The position numbers and the translations under genes were made by a program. A stretch of 51,837 nucleotides of DNA from CAYPPG01 sp964412555 (GTDB taxonomy: Bacteria; Hinthialibacterota; Hinthialibacteria; Hinthialibacterales; Hinthialibacteraceae): the NCBI GenBank assembly GCA_964412555.1, contig CAYPPG010000056.1, forward strand, positions 1 through 51,837, given 5' to 3'. Shown in pieces: positions 1 to 8,643 of this stretch (position 1 is its first letter; each line of letters starts with the position of its first letter). The notes beneath the pieces were generated by a model that was given only the letters and a program-made list of their open reading frames with translations, was not told where the DNA came from and did not search any database.

Positions 1-1
1 C

Positions 2-1363
2 GCACTCGCAGATTCCGGCTGCCGGGTGGACTTCACCAACCACCGCGCATGGTTCAAACCCGACTTGGTCGAACGGCAAATCGAGACGCAACGTGCACGC
101 TACAAAATGGTACGCTCTTCGTTGTGGTATCCCTTTTGCCGTGACATGCCCGAACACGATGTCTCCTTCCCTGATGAATTCATTGTCGATTATGGATATG
201 CAACCCCCTGGATTTACGATTATCCTGAGAACTGTTACCGCAAACCGACAGAACAAGATCAAATCGATATGATCAAGCTGGGAAACGCAATCCCGGCAGT
301 AAAAGCCGTCAACGCTCCTTTGATCTGCAGCGAGTTCGATTCGCGCATAGAAATCATCGAATCCGCGCGCCTGCTCCTGCTGCATACCAATAAACCCGGT
401 TGGGTGGGAACCAGTTCGGGAAAAGAAGTGAAATATCTGGCGGAACTGGCTCAGTTGATAACCGGTGACAATCCGCAAATATTCCTCACACAACCACCGC
501 TTTTCGTCGCCGCTTATTGCACCACGTCTCCCTTGAAACTCGACCGCCGCTCCTGCGAGGTTCTAAAAGAAGCACTTAAATATGAGTTCCCCATCAATTT
601 CGCCCCCATGCCTATCTTAGGCGCAACCGCACCGGTCACACCAGCAGGAGCCGCGATTGTGGCGCTCGCAGAAATCCTCGGCTGCATGACCGCCACCACA
701 TTGATCAACCCTGATGTATTTTACTTCTCTACCAGCATCACCGGCGAGATGGACATGAAGACCACGCAAATTTGTTATTGCTCTCCTTCTGCCATTTTGA
801 CAGACGCGGCACTGCACCAGCTAATCCGCTATCGATACGGCATGGTTCACAACATCGATCCAGGATACGTCGAAGCGAAAATCCCAGGTCTTCAAGCCGC
901 CTTCATGAAAACATACCGTCAAATGGCTTTTGGAAGCACCGTCAGCCTACCGCTGCCGATTGGCGGACTGGACAATTGTGCTGTCTTTTCCCCCACCCAA
1001 GCGATGATCGACTTGGAGATGAACGAAGCCATCTATAAATTGTATCGCGGAATGGAGATCGATGAGGATACCTGCGCAGTCGATGAAATAAATGAACTGG
1101 CCTTCTGTGAACGAAGCAATTATCTGGAAAGTGAACACACAGTGAAACACTTCCGCTCGGTTGGATGGTATCCGAATTTATTCGACCGGTCATACTGCGC
1201 TCATACTCAATCAGCCCCGGATGACGACCAGAGAATTCTCCAAGAAGCCGATCACGCATGGCGGCGATTGGTGAAATCTCAGACAGATATCGAACATGAA
1301 TCGGGATTTGTAAAGGAAGTGAATCGGATTGTTAAGGCGGCCCGAAATGAATTGATGACATAG
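2..1363 (+). CDS. MttB-family corrinoid methyltransferase, 5' truncated by window edge
   Basis: The frame is open to the left edge, so the N-terminus is missing; a GTG at 26 is in frame but lies inside conserved sequence and is not a likely start. About 453 residues remain. The segment PMPILGATAPVTPAGA and the following Ala-rich helix match the trimethylamine/glycine-betaine:corrinoid methyltransferase family (MttB). Known members move a methyl group from a quaternary or tertiary amine to a cobalamin protein. Archaeal MttB has an in-frame amber codon read as pyrrolysine. Here no internal TAG occurs; the only TAG is the terminal stop. It is therefore a non-pyrrolysine homologue like MtgB, and its substrate cannot be told from sequence. 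No corrinoid protein gene lies downstream; the next gene, a VapC-like toxin, is convergent 33 bases away. The family call is secure, the substrate is not. Confidence 0.85.
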   Translation, partial: ALADSGCRVDFTNHRAWFKPDLVERQIETQRARYKMVRSSLWYPFCRDMPEHDVSFPDEFIVDYGYATPWIYDYPENCYRKPTEQDQIDMIKLGNAIPAVKAVNAPLICSEFDSRIEIIESARLLLLHTNKPGWVGTSSGKEVKYLAELAQLITGDNPQIFLTQPPLFVAAYCTTSPLKLDRRSCEVLKEALKYEFPINFAPMPILGATAPVTPAGAAIVALAEILGCMTATTLINPDVFYFSTSITGEMDMKTTQICYCSPSAILTDAALHQLIRYRYGMVHNIDPGYVEAKIPGLQAAFMKTYRQMAFGSTVSLPLPIGGLDNCAVFSPTQAMIDLEMNEAIYKLYRGMEIDEDTCAVDEINELAFCERSNYLESEHTVKHFRSVGWYPNLFDRSYCAHTQSAPDDDQRILQEADHAWRRLVKSQTDIEHESGFVKEVNRIVKAARNELMT

Positions 1364-1396
1364 CCCTTTGCGAATATATTGATTCACCACTCCTTT

Positions 1397-1813
1397 TCAA
1401 ATTAATAGGTGTATCTTGGATATTTTCGCAGCCTGACTCAATTTTTTATCTATCGTAGCCAAGGGGAAATTCTTCCGAATCGCGAGTTCCAAATAGGATG
1501 CATCATAGACCGATAAATTGAATTTTCTTGCCAAGTCAACAATTTTAGTAATGAGGTGTATTGTAGGTGCAGGTTCAACATGAATTGGTAGTTTTCTAAG
1601 ATTTTCAAAGTATTGATTGATTTTCTCTCTTTGAATCCGTTTCCTCTTTTCGGATACTATGAAGACATTACCAATTTCAAAAATCCAAAGTGCTGGTACA
1701 TAAGCTTCTGAATCCAATGCAAGTGAATCCTGAATACGATCAGTCGATGAAGTCGCTTCATCTTCTAAAAACCAAGATAGAGTTACAGAACAATCCAAAA
1801 CAAAATCCATCAA
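1397..1813 (-). CDS. VapC-type PIN-domain toxin (ribonuclease)
   Basis: This 138-residue protein has PIN-domain architecture. It has an N-terminal FVLDCSV strand with the first acidic residue, a central Glu in FEIGNV, then YDASYLELA and ATIDKKL carrying the later metal-binding aspartates. VapC toxins are Mg-dependent RNases that cut tRNA or rRNA and are neutralised by a partner antitoxin. The start ATG overlaps the stop of the upstream antitoxin gene by four bases (ATGA), the usual translational coupling of a toxin-antitoxin operon. All catalytic acidic positions appear present, so the toxin looks intact. It converges with the MttB gene. Confidence 0.88.
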   Translation of the reverse strand: MMDFVLDCSVTLSWFLEDEATSSTDRIQDSLALDSEAYVPALWIFEIGNVFIVSEKRKRIQREKINQYFENLRKLPIHVEPAPTIHLITKIVDLARKFNLSVYDASYLELAIRKNFPLATIDKKLSQAAKISKIHLLI

Positions 1814-2052
1814 TATTTCCGACCTTCCTCAATCATTTCTTTGATCGTCATTTCACCAAGAGAAACATTTTTCCGAAGCCGTCTGATTTCATCAATGGCT
1901 TTTTGGATTTCTTCTCGGGAAGGTTTTCCAATCGGCACCAATTTGGCAATTGGTTTTCCCCTCCTAGTAATAACAATTTCCTCGCCTTGGGTAACACGAT
2001 CCAATAATTTGGGTAAATGGGTTTTTGCCTGATACGATCCAATTGTTTGCAT
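1810..2052 (-). CDS. Phd/YefM-type antitoxin partner of the PIN toxin
   Basis: This 80-residue protein begins MQTIGSYQAKTHLPKLLDRV. That is the Phd/YefM DNA-binding antitoxin fold, with the typical EEIVITRRGKPIAKLVP strand-turn-strand. The charged C-terminal tail (EIRRLRKNVSLGEMTIKEMI) would wrap the toxin. An ATG 15 bases upstream is in frame, but the GAGG ribosome-binding site lies just inside it and eight bases before the ATG at 2052, so the inner start is chosen. Antitoxins of this class usually repress their own operon. A short direct repeat of AGTCTA (2076 and 2089) just upstream could be a binding site, but this is weak. Confidence 0.87.
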   Translation of the reverse strand: MQTIGSYQAKTHLPKLLDRVTQGEEIVITRRGKPIAKLVPIGKPSREEIQKAIDEIRRLRKNVSLGEMTIKEMIEEGRKY

Positions 2053-2170
2053 AATATTTATCCTCATCTTTAGCTAGTCTAATAACCAGTCTAGTATTCA
2101 TTTCATTTTTTTCAACTTTGGGAATATTGTAAGATTGAAAGTGATTGCAATTGGATTGAAAAAACCTCAC

Positions 2171-3319
2171 TTATGTGGATTTGATAACAATCACGTTAAC
2201 CGGACACACAATTTGACACGCCCCGCACCCGACACACCGATCTTTCAAAACCACCGGATAAGCGGTAAAGCCGTCATCTGATGTTCGAATCTCAATTGCA
2301 TCAAATTCGCAATACGTTTTACACCGATCACATTCTTTAAAATGCGTCAACAAACAATCCGAAAGTTCAATATGAGCGATCCCGATCACCAACCGTTTTT
2401 TCTCATCCACTGTAAATTGGGAAATCGCTCCACTCGGACAGACACTTCCGCATCGTGTACATTCCGGCAAGCAATAAGAGTCATGAAAATGAATCTGCGG
2501 AGTCAAAGCCCCCAGTAAATCGTCCGGATCAAATGAAGCTTGTATGATGTTTGTCGGACAGGCTTTAGCACAGTTCCCGCATCGGGCGCATACGGTCTTG
2601 AATTGAGATTCCGGTAAAGCACCCGGAGGCCGCAATACTTCCTCCTTTTTTGCCTGTACCATTTCCCGCGATCCCACTCCCATTCCGACACCAACCAGCC
2701 CTGCCAGGAAATAACGCCGTCCATGTATACCTTGATCAATAGGTACCGTTGCTTTTGCTTTCCAAATTCCTTTCACATCCGTTATGAAATCCTGCATTCC
2801 CCCCAATGGACACAACCGGCGGCACCAAATATGCGGAACTATAATATTAACACATACAATAAGGATGAAACCGGAAATCTTTATTAATTTTGTTACAGCT
2901 GGCAGCGGCTGAAAAGCATCAAAGAACGCATAAAAAAGGTTGACCGGATCGAGAACAATCAACAAAGGAACACCGAAACCGGCTATGATCATGGCAATTA
3001 GAAAAAGCGGTTTATGCAAAAATGGGATACGATGTAAATTGTTCTGCTTCATGCCTATTTTAGAGACATCATCGCACAATGCGCCTGTAGGACAGACAAA
3101 CCGGCAAAACCATCGATGTTTCAGAAATATGAATATCAATACAATCAAACCAAATAATTGAAACGGGACCACATGTTTCAGCGCCAAAAGAGAATTGAAA
3201 AGAATAAATGGACTGAACCACAAATAGAGTCCGGTGAATATTCCCAATGGAATAGGAAGAGCGAAAACAAGAGCGGTCAGCAAGGAGAGATAACGTATGT
3301 ATTGTGAATTAAAGATCAT
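2171..3319 (-). CDS. Fused NapH-like membrane / NapG-like extracytoplasmic polyferredoxin
   Basis: This 382-residue protein joins two modules. The N-terminal half has about four to five membrane segments and two CxxxCP motifs (CRFVCPTGALC, CRRLCPLGG), as in NapH/MauN/RdxA quinol-dehydrogenase proteins. An internal GRRYFLAGL stretch around residue 205, followed by a hydrophobic run, resembles a Tat signal. The C-terminal half has several [4Fe-4S] motifs (CARCGNCAKACP, CTRCGSVCP, CDRCKTYC, CVGCGACQIVCP), as in NapG. NapH and NapG are normally separate; here they form one chain. The gene starts within the stop of the flavoprotein gene (4-base overlap), so they are made together. Inference: it carries electrons from membrane quinol to the exported flavoprotein. 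The acceptor is unknown. Confidence 0.82.
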   Translation of the reverse strand: MIFNSQYIRYLSLLTALVFALPIPLGIFTGLYLWFSPFILFNSLLALKHVVPFQLFGLIVLIFIFLKHRWFCRFVCPTGALCDDVSKIGMKQNNLHRIPFLHKPLFLIAMIIAGFGVPLLIVLDPVNLFYAFFDAFQPLPAVTKLIKISGFILIVCVNIIVPHIWCRRLCPLGGMQDFITDVKGIWKAKATVPIDQGIHGRRYFLAGLVGVGMGVGSREMVQAKKEEVLRPPGALPESQFKTVCARCGNCAKACPTNIIQASFDPDDLLGALTPQIHFHDSYCLPECTRCGSVCPSGAISQFTVDEKKRLVIGIAHIELSDCLLTHFKECDRCKTYCEFDAIEIRTSDDGFTAYPVVLKDRCVGCGACQIVCPVNVIVIKST

Positions 3320-4626
3320 CCGAGATTTACGTTTTGGTCTTTGAGAATTTTTTGAACCTGTTGTATATCAACTGTCTTTGCCGAACCATTCGATTTCGCT
3401 GCAACCGCGGCAGCCACTCCGGCTCCCTGCCCTGTTACCAGACATGTACCGATGATCCGCGCATCTTCAACTAACTTTTTCTCAAAACTGAAGCAGCGAC
3501 CCGCCGCGAGAAGATTCTTCGTTTTCTTTGGAAGAAGAGACCGGTAAGGAATCTGCCACAAAGGCCGTTCTCGAGTTGAAACTCGTTTCCCCTGATAAAT
3601 CAAACTCGTCCAAGCCCCGCTAATGCCGATCACATCATTAAATTTTTGATACGTCATCGAGTCCTCGAGCGTAAGACAATATTCTCCATCTAAGATCCGC
3701 GACATCCGGACACCGAGTTGGGATGCGGTATCCAACAAAAACACTTGCTCATATCCCGGTGTAGAGCGGATTTTCTGCAATCGTTCCCAAATATCGATGC
3801 GATACTCTTGCTGCAATTCGGAAAGTGTATACAGATCGATCCCATTTTGATTATCCTTACCGTGCATATTTACCCAATTCACACTGGGAATCGGTGTCGG
3901 ATTGCCGATCGGCAGTTCTTTGTATCCCGGTTTGCTCTTATCGATCCGGTCGATATTCCCCAAACGGTGCACGAGACCGATGTGATAGAACATATTCTCA
4001 TACTCTTCCCCTGCCAGATGCAAGAGGTCACCGTCCCCCGTCCCATCGACAACCACTTTCGGAGCAACAGCTACACGTCCCGATTTCGATTCCAAAATAA
4101 CGGCACGAATCCAGCCGTCTTCGACGATGACATTCGAAGCCCAGCAGTGATAGAGTGTTTTGACATCGGAATCCCGCATCATGACATCAAACACATATTT
4201 CGCCGCTTCCGGATCGACCACCGGATTGACCTCATGAATGGCCATCCCCAACCGCCTCAACCGTTGCGCCATTTCGTCCCCAATCCCATAAATGACTTGT
4301 TTGAATTTTCCATCCTGATCCAAGGCATGCGTGGAAAGAAGCGGGAGCACCAACCCGCCCGTCCACAAACCGCCCAAATGATTGTACCGCTCTACAAGAA
4401 GTGTACGAGCACCCGCGCGAGCAGCAGCCAGCGCCGCGGTAATCCCGCCCGGTCCACCTCCGACAACAAGGACATCAGGTTCTTCGATCACCGGAATCTC
4501 TCTCGCCGGTTCAAGCACGGATTTCGTGTTTGAGATAGACTCGTTCTCACTTTGTGCAAACTGTGCCCCACTTAAAAAAGCTGCTGGTGTTATTGCTAAA
4601 TTGGTTAAAAAAGATCGTCTTCGCAT
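3316..4626 (-). CDS. Tat-exported FAD-dependent oxidoreductase
   Basis: This 436-residue protein opens with a twin-arginine signal (MRRRSFLTNL, then a hydrophobic Ala-rich stretch). A dinucleotide-binding motif follows near residue 50 (VLVVGGGPGGITAALAAARAGA) and a second FAD signature sits near the C-terminus (LLAAGRCFSFE, then GQGAGVAAAVA). This is the FAD-dependent oxidoreductase family PF12831, common among exported proteins of planctomycete-like bacteria. The frame is open 46 codons further upstream, but the AAGGGA site seven bases before 4626 and the Tat signal fix the start. It is coupled to the downstream polyferredoxin gene. Likely role: a periplasmic flavin enzyme fed by, or feeding, the membrane Fe-S protein. 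Substrate unknown. Confidence 0.82.
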   Translation of the reverse strand: MRRRSFLTNLAITPAAFLSGAQFAQSENESISNTKSVLEPAREIPVIEEPDVLVVGGGPGGITAALAAARAGARTLLVERYNHLGGLWTGGLVLPLLSTHALDQDGKFKQVIYGIGDEMAQRLRRLGMAIHEVNPVVDPEAAKYVFDVMMRDSDVKTLYHCWASNVIVEDGWIRAVILESKSGRVAVAPKVVVDGTGDGDLLHLAGEEYENMFYHIGLVHRLGNIDRIDKSKPGYKELPIGNPTPIPSVNWVNMHGKDNQNGIDLYTLSELQQEYRIDIWERLQKIRSTPGYEQVFLLDTASQLGVRMSRILDGEYCLTLEDSMTYQKFNDVIGISGAWTSLIYQGKRVSTRERPLWQIPYRSLLPKKTKNLLAAGRCFSFEKKLVEDARIIGTCLVTGQGAGVAAAVAAKSNGSAKTVDIQQVQKILKDQNVNLG

Positions 4627-4843
4627 AATGATCCCTTCATGTATAAAAACATAAGTGTAGACAATACTTCCCTTTTGGTGTGATACCACATTTGCGGATA
4701 AAATTCCAGCCTTGCCGAATGGGAGTAATTGATCGAAGAACGATAAAAGATGCAGCATCCACAAGAAGCCTGCATCATTAAATGCTTGATTTCAATCCAA
4801 AGATCAGTTAGGATAATTCATCATTGATTTATGAATAATAACT

Positions 4844-4917
4844 GCGCCCGTAGCTCAGCCGGATAGAGCAACGGATTCCTAATCCGTAGGCCGCGCGTTC
4901 GAATCGCGCCGGGCGCA
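4844..4917 (+). tRNA. tRNA-Arg (anticodon CCT)
   Basis: A full cloverleaf can be drawn. The acceptor stem GCGCCCG pairs with CGGGCGC, the D arm is GCTC/GAGC, and the anticodon arm ACGGA-TTCCTAA-TCCGT has anticodon CCT. The T arm GCGCG-TTCGAAT-CGCGC is followed by discriminator A. CCA is not encoded. It reads AGG. No integrase gene or attachment repeat was seen beside it. Confidence 0.97.
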
Positions 4918-4952
4918 AAATTGTATTTCTATCCTCCCGTTTCCTCCTTCTC

Positions 4953-5843
4953 TCAATACCCCAATGTCTTTTTCACAAATTCACGGCTCATTTTCAAACT
5001 CTCCCGCAACGGACGTGTAATTTCAAATTCTCTCGGATGCGCCAATTCGATAACCGCATAGCCGGAAAATCCAATCTCCCGCAATGTCTCACCGACCTTC
5101 TCGTAATCCATATCTCCCTCCCCCATCGCTTCCACCCACGTTTTGTCCGCCTTTTGATCACGCAGATGCAAAAAGACGATCCGGTCTCCATATGTTTTCA
5201 AGAACTCGAGCGGATCGACTCCCGCCTGCACCAACCAATCCAAATCCGGTCCCAGCTTCACATCCAGAATCCGCTTCAACGTTCCTTTCAAATCGTACAG
5301 TTCGTTTTCCACTTCATACGTATGGTTATGTAAATTCAGCTGCACTCCGTGCTCTTCACAAATTTGAATAATCTTCCGAAGGGTCTCAGCCTGCGCATCC
5401 AGTTGCTCCTCCGTCTTTATCTCTTTCGTTCTGCCGACCGATGTTCCTAGCGTTTTTCCCCCGACTAATTCAAGACGAGTGATTACCTTCTCTGCATCCT
5501 GGATAATTTCATTCCGCTTTTCACGATCCCACATCGCCGCACTATAGGATGTTCCAATCACAGGCAAATCATATTTCTCTCTCAAAGCATTGATCCGTTC
5601 AACTGCATCATCCGGATACAACGCCGTATGCATCAACTCAATGCCTTCCATCCCTGCGTATTTCATGTCAGAAAAAATCCGGTCGAGAATCGGATAAATA
5701 TCATACTTCAGCTGCGTCGCCGCATACACCCAGGGATGTGCTCCAACGACAACCTCTTTTTTCGCTTTTGCACTCTTCCCAACACTCACCGCCAATACTG
5801 TTCCTGCAACAGATTTCAAAAATCCTCGCCTTGTATTCTCCAT
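4953..5843 (-). CDS. Tat-exported sugar phosphate isomerase/epimerase-like TIM barrel
   Basis: This 296-residue protein starts with a twin-arginine signal (TRRGFLKSVAGTVLA). An AP-endonuclease-2/xylose-isomerase-like barrel follows. Metal-ligand type motifs are visible: GIELMHTAL, LNLHNHTYE, GPDLDWLVQAG, FLHLRDQ and YAVIELAHP. Such proteins bind a divalent metal and act on sugars or polyols, and exported copies are abundant in planctomycete-like genomes. Substrate cannot be assigned. A GGGAG site lies seven bases before the start. It appears monocistronic; the next minus-strand gene begins over 200 bases upstream beyond the tRNA. Confidence 0.85.
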   Translation of the reverse strand: MENTRRGFLKSVAGTVLAVSVGKSAKAKKEVVVGAHPWVYAATQLKYDIYPILDRIFSDMKYAGMEGIELMHTALYPDDAVERINALREKYDLPVIGTSYSAAMWDREKRNEIIQDAEKVITRLELVGGKTLGTSVGRTKEIKTEEQLDAQAETLRKIIQICEEHGVQLNLHNHTYEVENELYDLKGTLKRILDVKLGPDLDWLVQAGVDPLEFLKTYGDRIVFLHLRDQKADKTWVEAMGEGDMDYEKVGETLREIGFSGYAVIELAHPREFEITRPLRESLKMSREFVKKTLGY

Positions 5844-6053
5844 CGTAATGCTCCCTTTGATCCAAATGAATATGGTTATTTTATCATGGATTGTAAAAGA
5901 ATGTTGAGGAAACTGAAAGCCGATAATTTTTGTGGGAAAAAACTGTACTGCTTGTGAAAGAATCGAGTTCGTATATGCGTGTAGTTACGTAATGAATTGA
6001 CGAGACCCAAAATTCTCTCTGCATAAATGAATTGAAAGAACTACACTCAATGA

Positions 6054-7724
6054 TTACAACATTCCATCATCACTCAAAAAGATATTGATGTTCGGATCGA
6101 GTAGATGCATTCTCCAATGTTCTACTGCTGTACTGAAATCGTACGGATCGAAATTGTTTTGCGGTGAGTATAGCAAATCTTCACCGAGTTGTTCTCGTAA
6201 TGTAACCACATCTTCCCAATCATCTTCATCAAGATAGTTCCAACGTATATCGAGTCTTGTTAATGATGGATGATCTATAAAATCTGTATTACTAATTATA
6301 TAATTATTTGAACATGTCAATTGCTGTAACTTAAGATTGTGAGAAATATCTAAACTTGTTAATTCATTGGAATCACAAAATACCTGTGCCATATCTGGAT
6401 TGTGAGTTAAATCCAGCTCTTCCAACTTGCAATCTACACAAATAAGACGGGTTAATTTGGCATTGTTGGATATATCCAACGAGGTAATTGGATTTTGTCT
6501 GCAATCCAGTTCATCTTTTAGTTCAGTATTTTGTGAAACATCCAATGACGTCAGATTATTTCGAGAACAAGTAAAGAATTCCAATTGTGTATTATTGGAT
6601 ATATCAATATTTGTTATTTGATTATCGTCACAATAAAAGGCTGTGATATTTTCAAAAAATTCAATCCCAACAACGCTCTTCACATTTTGTCTGGTACAAT
6701 TGAATAATCCGGTCTTTGCTTTTGCATCGGCTTCGGTAAATTCATCACCTGGATCAACCTTCATGAATGCTTCAACTGCTGCGCGGAAATTCGGATCCGG
6801 AAAATTGTCAGAAGTATTGATATTCTGACTTGTTTGTTCTTCGTTGGTTATGAGCACAATGCGCATCCCCAAGTGATCCCGCAAAGAATCGGGAGCTTGA
6901 CCGCTATGATTGGCAGACCGGCAGTGCCGAATATATCCATCATAAAAACTTCCGCGCCGAACGCGTAAATTGCCGTTTGAAGATCCTCGTGGATCAACTC
7001 GTGGACTATCATCAACATTATTCGGCCAATAGTCCCAGTCATTGCACCATTCCCACACATTCCCATGCATGTCATATAAATCCCAGTCATTGGGGCGTTT
7101 CAAGCCCACTTCTTTTGGACCATTTTTGTTATCTTGATACGTATTGTTTCCCGCCCACCACATATAAGGATCGGCAATCGAGCAATAGGAATCACCTTCA
7201 TCGGCACACGTAAGCGCATCTCCAAAGTAAAATCGCGTCTGGGTACCGGCCCGGCAGGCGTATTCCCATTCCGCTTCTGTGGGCAGACGAAATCCTTCAC
7301 CGTCCCAGTCCACCTCCCACGTTTCTTCATCATACAACGGCGTGTATCCGTTCATTTCACTAAGCCGGTTGCAAAAACGAACACAATCATACCAGCTCAC
7401 ATTGGTGACAGGATGATTGGCTTCCATATTGCTCGGAATAGAATCATCTTGATGAACCGCTTTCCATTGCGCTTGTGTGATTTCATATCTTCCGAGATAA
7501 AAATCGTTGGTGATTGTCACCTGATGCGCCGGCCAATCCCATTCATATCGCCCCCGTTCGGAAACCGGTGAACCCATCGTAAATGTCCCGGCCTCGATCA
7601 ATACCATTTCCAAGGGCTGCGAATCATCTTGCAGGTTTTCAAGAGGGATTTCCAAATCTTCGGAAAAACTGCTCGCATGGAAAATTGTAAAAACGAATAC
7701 AACCGAAAAATAACGTAAAAACAT
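6054..7724 (-). CDS. Secreted SUMF1/FGE-fold protein with C-terminal leucine-rich repeats
   Basis: This 556-residue protein has a signal peptide (about 1-21). A formylglycine-generating-enzyme-like domain (about 38-292) follows, with motifs EAGTFTMGSP, YEITQAQW, VSWYDCVRFCNRL, RLPTEAEWEYACR and DMHGNVWEWC. After about residue 300 come six to seven repeats of about 20 residues with the pattern LxxLxCxxNxLTSLDISxN, a bacterial LRR type. The end of the FGE domain reads VRRGSFYDGYIRHCRSA; the two-cysteine copper site of true FGE is absent, so sulfatase activation is unlikely. Domains of this fold often bind ligands or glycans. It lies 11 bases downstream of the methyltransferase gene and has a good AAAGGA site six bases before the start. 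Probable surface or periplasmic binding protein. Confidence 0.85.
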   Translation of the reverse strand: MFLRYFSVVFVFTIFHASSFSEDLEIPLENLQDDSQPLEMVLIEAGTFTMGSPVSERGRYEWDWPAHQVTITNDFYLGRYEITQAQWKAVHQDDSIPSNMEANHPVTNVSWYDCVRFCNRLSEMNGYTPLYDEETWEVDWDGEGFRLPTEAEWEYACRAGTQTRFYFGDALTCADEGDSYCSIADPYMWWAGNNTYQDNKNGPKEVGLKRPNDWDLYDMHGNVWEWCNDWDYWPNNVDDSPRVDPRGSSNGNLRVRRGSFYDGYIRHCRSANHSGQAPDSLRDHLGMRIVLITNEEQTSQNINTSDNFPDPNFRAAVEAFMKVDPGDEFTEADAKAKTGLFNCTRQNVKSVVGIEFFENITAFYCDDNQITNIDISNNTQLEFFTCSRNNLTSLDVSQNTELKDELDCRQNPITSLDISNNAKLTRLICVDCKLEELDLTHNPDMAQVFCDSNELTSLDISHNLKLQQLTCSNNYIISNTDFIDHPSLTRLDIRWNYLDEDDWEDVVTLREQLGEDLLYSPQNNFDPYDFSTAVEHWRMHLLDPNINIFLSDDGML

Positions 7725-7735
7725 AGGCTATCCTT

Positions 7736-8551
7736 TCATTTAGTAAGCTGAACAACAATACAACTATAGAGCTCATGGATTTGTTGTATTGGAAGGTTCA
7801 TTTTTCTGAATAAGTCTTGTATTTGAGTTTTATTTCTATATGGAATATATTCAGGGGCACAATCGATCAACTGTTGTGGATTTTCGACTTCCCGCTTGAT
7901 TTTTTCCCAGGCTTTCTTCCATCTCTTTCTGACCACTTTTTCCTTTCTGGGCAGTAACAATTCTGTTTTGATTACCACAAGCAAGGCGCCCAACGTACTA
8001 ATATTTGGATTCTTTTGGATTGAAGCAAATAATTCAGAAGGTTTTTGACTCATAGCCACATACGTATCCCGGAAGCACCATTGATCGTCTTCAGATATCA
8101 AGCCGGTGTAACGCATGAGTTCTTCCGCTCGAGGATGAAACCGGTTAAAAGCAATAAACACCTTGCCAGTTTCATCCGTGACACGTCTGACTTCCGTAAT
8201 GATCTGATGAATGGCTTCTTCGTCATCCATGAAATCCAACACGCCCGTGGTAATAATAGAGGTTTGGAAGAATTGATCGGGAAAAGGTGTCTCTTTGGCA
8301 TCTGCATGAATGAGTTCTATTCCTCGTCTCTCTTTTGCATATTGGATCATTTCTCGACTTAAATCGATCCCTGTAACTTGTAAATCCTGTTGAAGTAATT
8401 CTTCAACGAGAAGCCCCTGTCCAGCCCCCACAACGAGAACCGGAGATTGAATGAATTCCATCAATTGTTTGAGGCTTTCAATGTCCAAACAGAAATCTTC
8501 AATATAACTCCAATAAGGAGCCCATACATCAAAATAATTTATAATAACCAT
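7736..8551 (-). CDS. Class I SAM-dependent methyltransferase
   Basis: This 271-residue protein has a Rossmann-type SAM-binding core. Motif I is LVVGAGQGLLVEEL near residue 40, an acidic residue ends strand 2 in VTGIDLSREMI, and ADAKETPFPDQFF and a long post-II helix (EAIHQIITEVRRV) follow. This matches the Methyltransf_11/25 families that methylate small molecules. Acceptor unknown. The start has no clear Shine-Dalgarno site, so it could lie a few codons away. It is cotranscribed with the SUMF1-LRR gene (11-base gap), but nothing shows a shared function. Confidence 0.8.
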   Translation of the reverse strand: MVIINYFDVWAPYWSYIEDFCLDIESLKQLMEFIQSPVLVVGAGQGLLVEELLQQDLQVTGIDLSREMIQYAKERRGIELIHADAKETPFPDQFFQTSIITTGVLDFMDDEEAIHQIITEVRRVTDETGKVFIAFNRFHPRAEELMRYTGLISEDDQWCFRDTYVAMSQKPSELFASIQKNPNISTLGALLVVIKTELLLPRKEKVVRKRWKKAWEKIKREVENPQQLIDCAPEYIPYRNKTQIQDLFRKMNLPIQQIHELYSCIVVQLTK

Positions 8552-8643
8552 AAATATCTATACAATTTCATCTTTCACATACTTCCATATACGCTAAAAC
8601 TTTCGAAGTTACAATTCATATGAGAAAGATAACTCAATTTATT

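Noticed and set aside
1361..1363. TAG at the end of the MttB gene as a pyrrolysine codon
   Set aside because: Pyrrolysine sits near the middle of MttB. Here TAG follows the natural C-terminus, and the next in-frame codons show no conserved sequence before a stop.
3718..4533. 271-codon plus-strand frame
   Set aside because: Antisense to the well-supported flavoprotein; composition is that of a shadow frame.
4844..4917. tRNA-Arg as an integration site
   Set aside because: No integrase and no repeat of the tRNA 3' end nearby.
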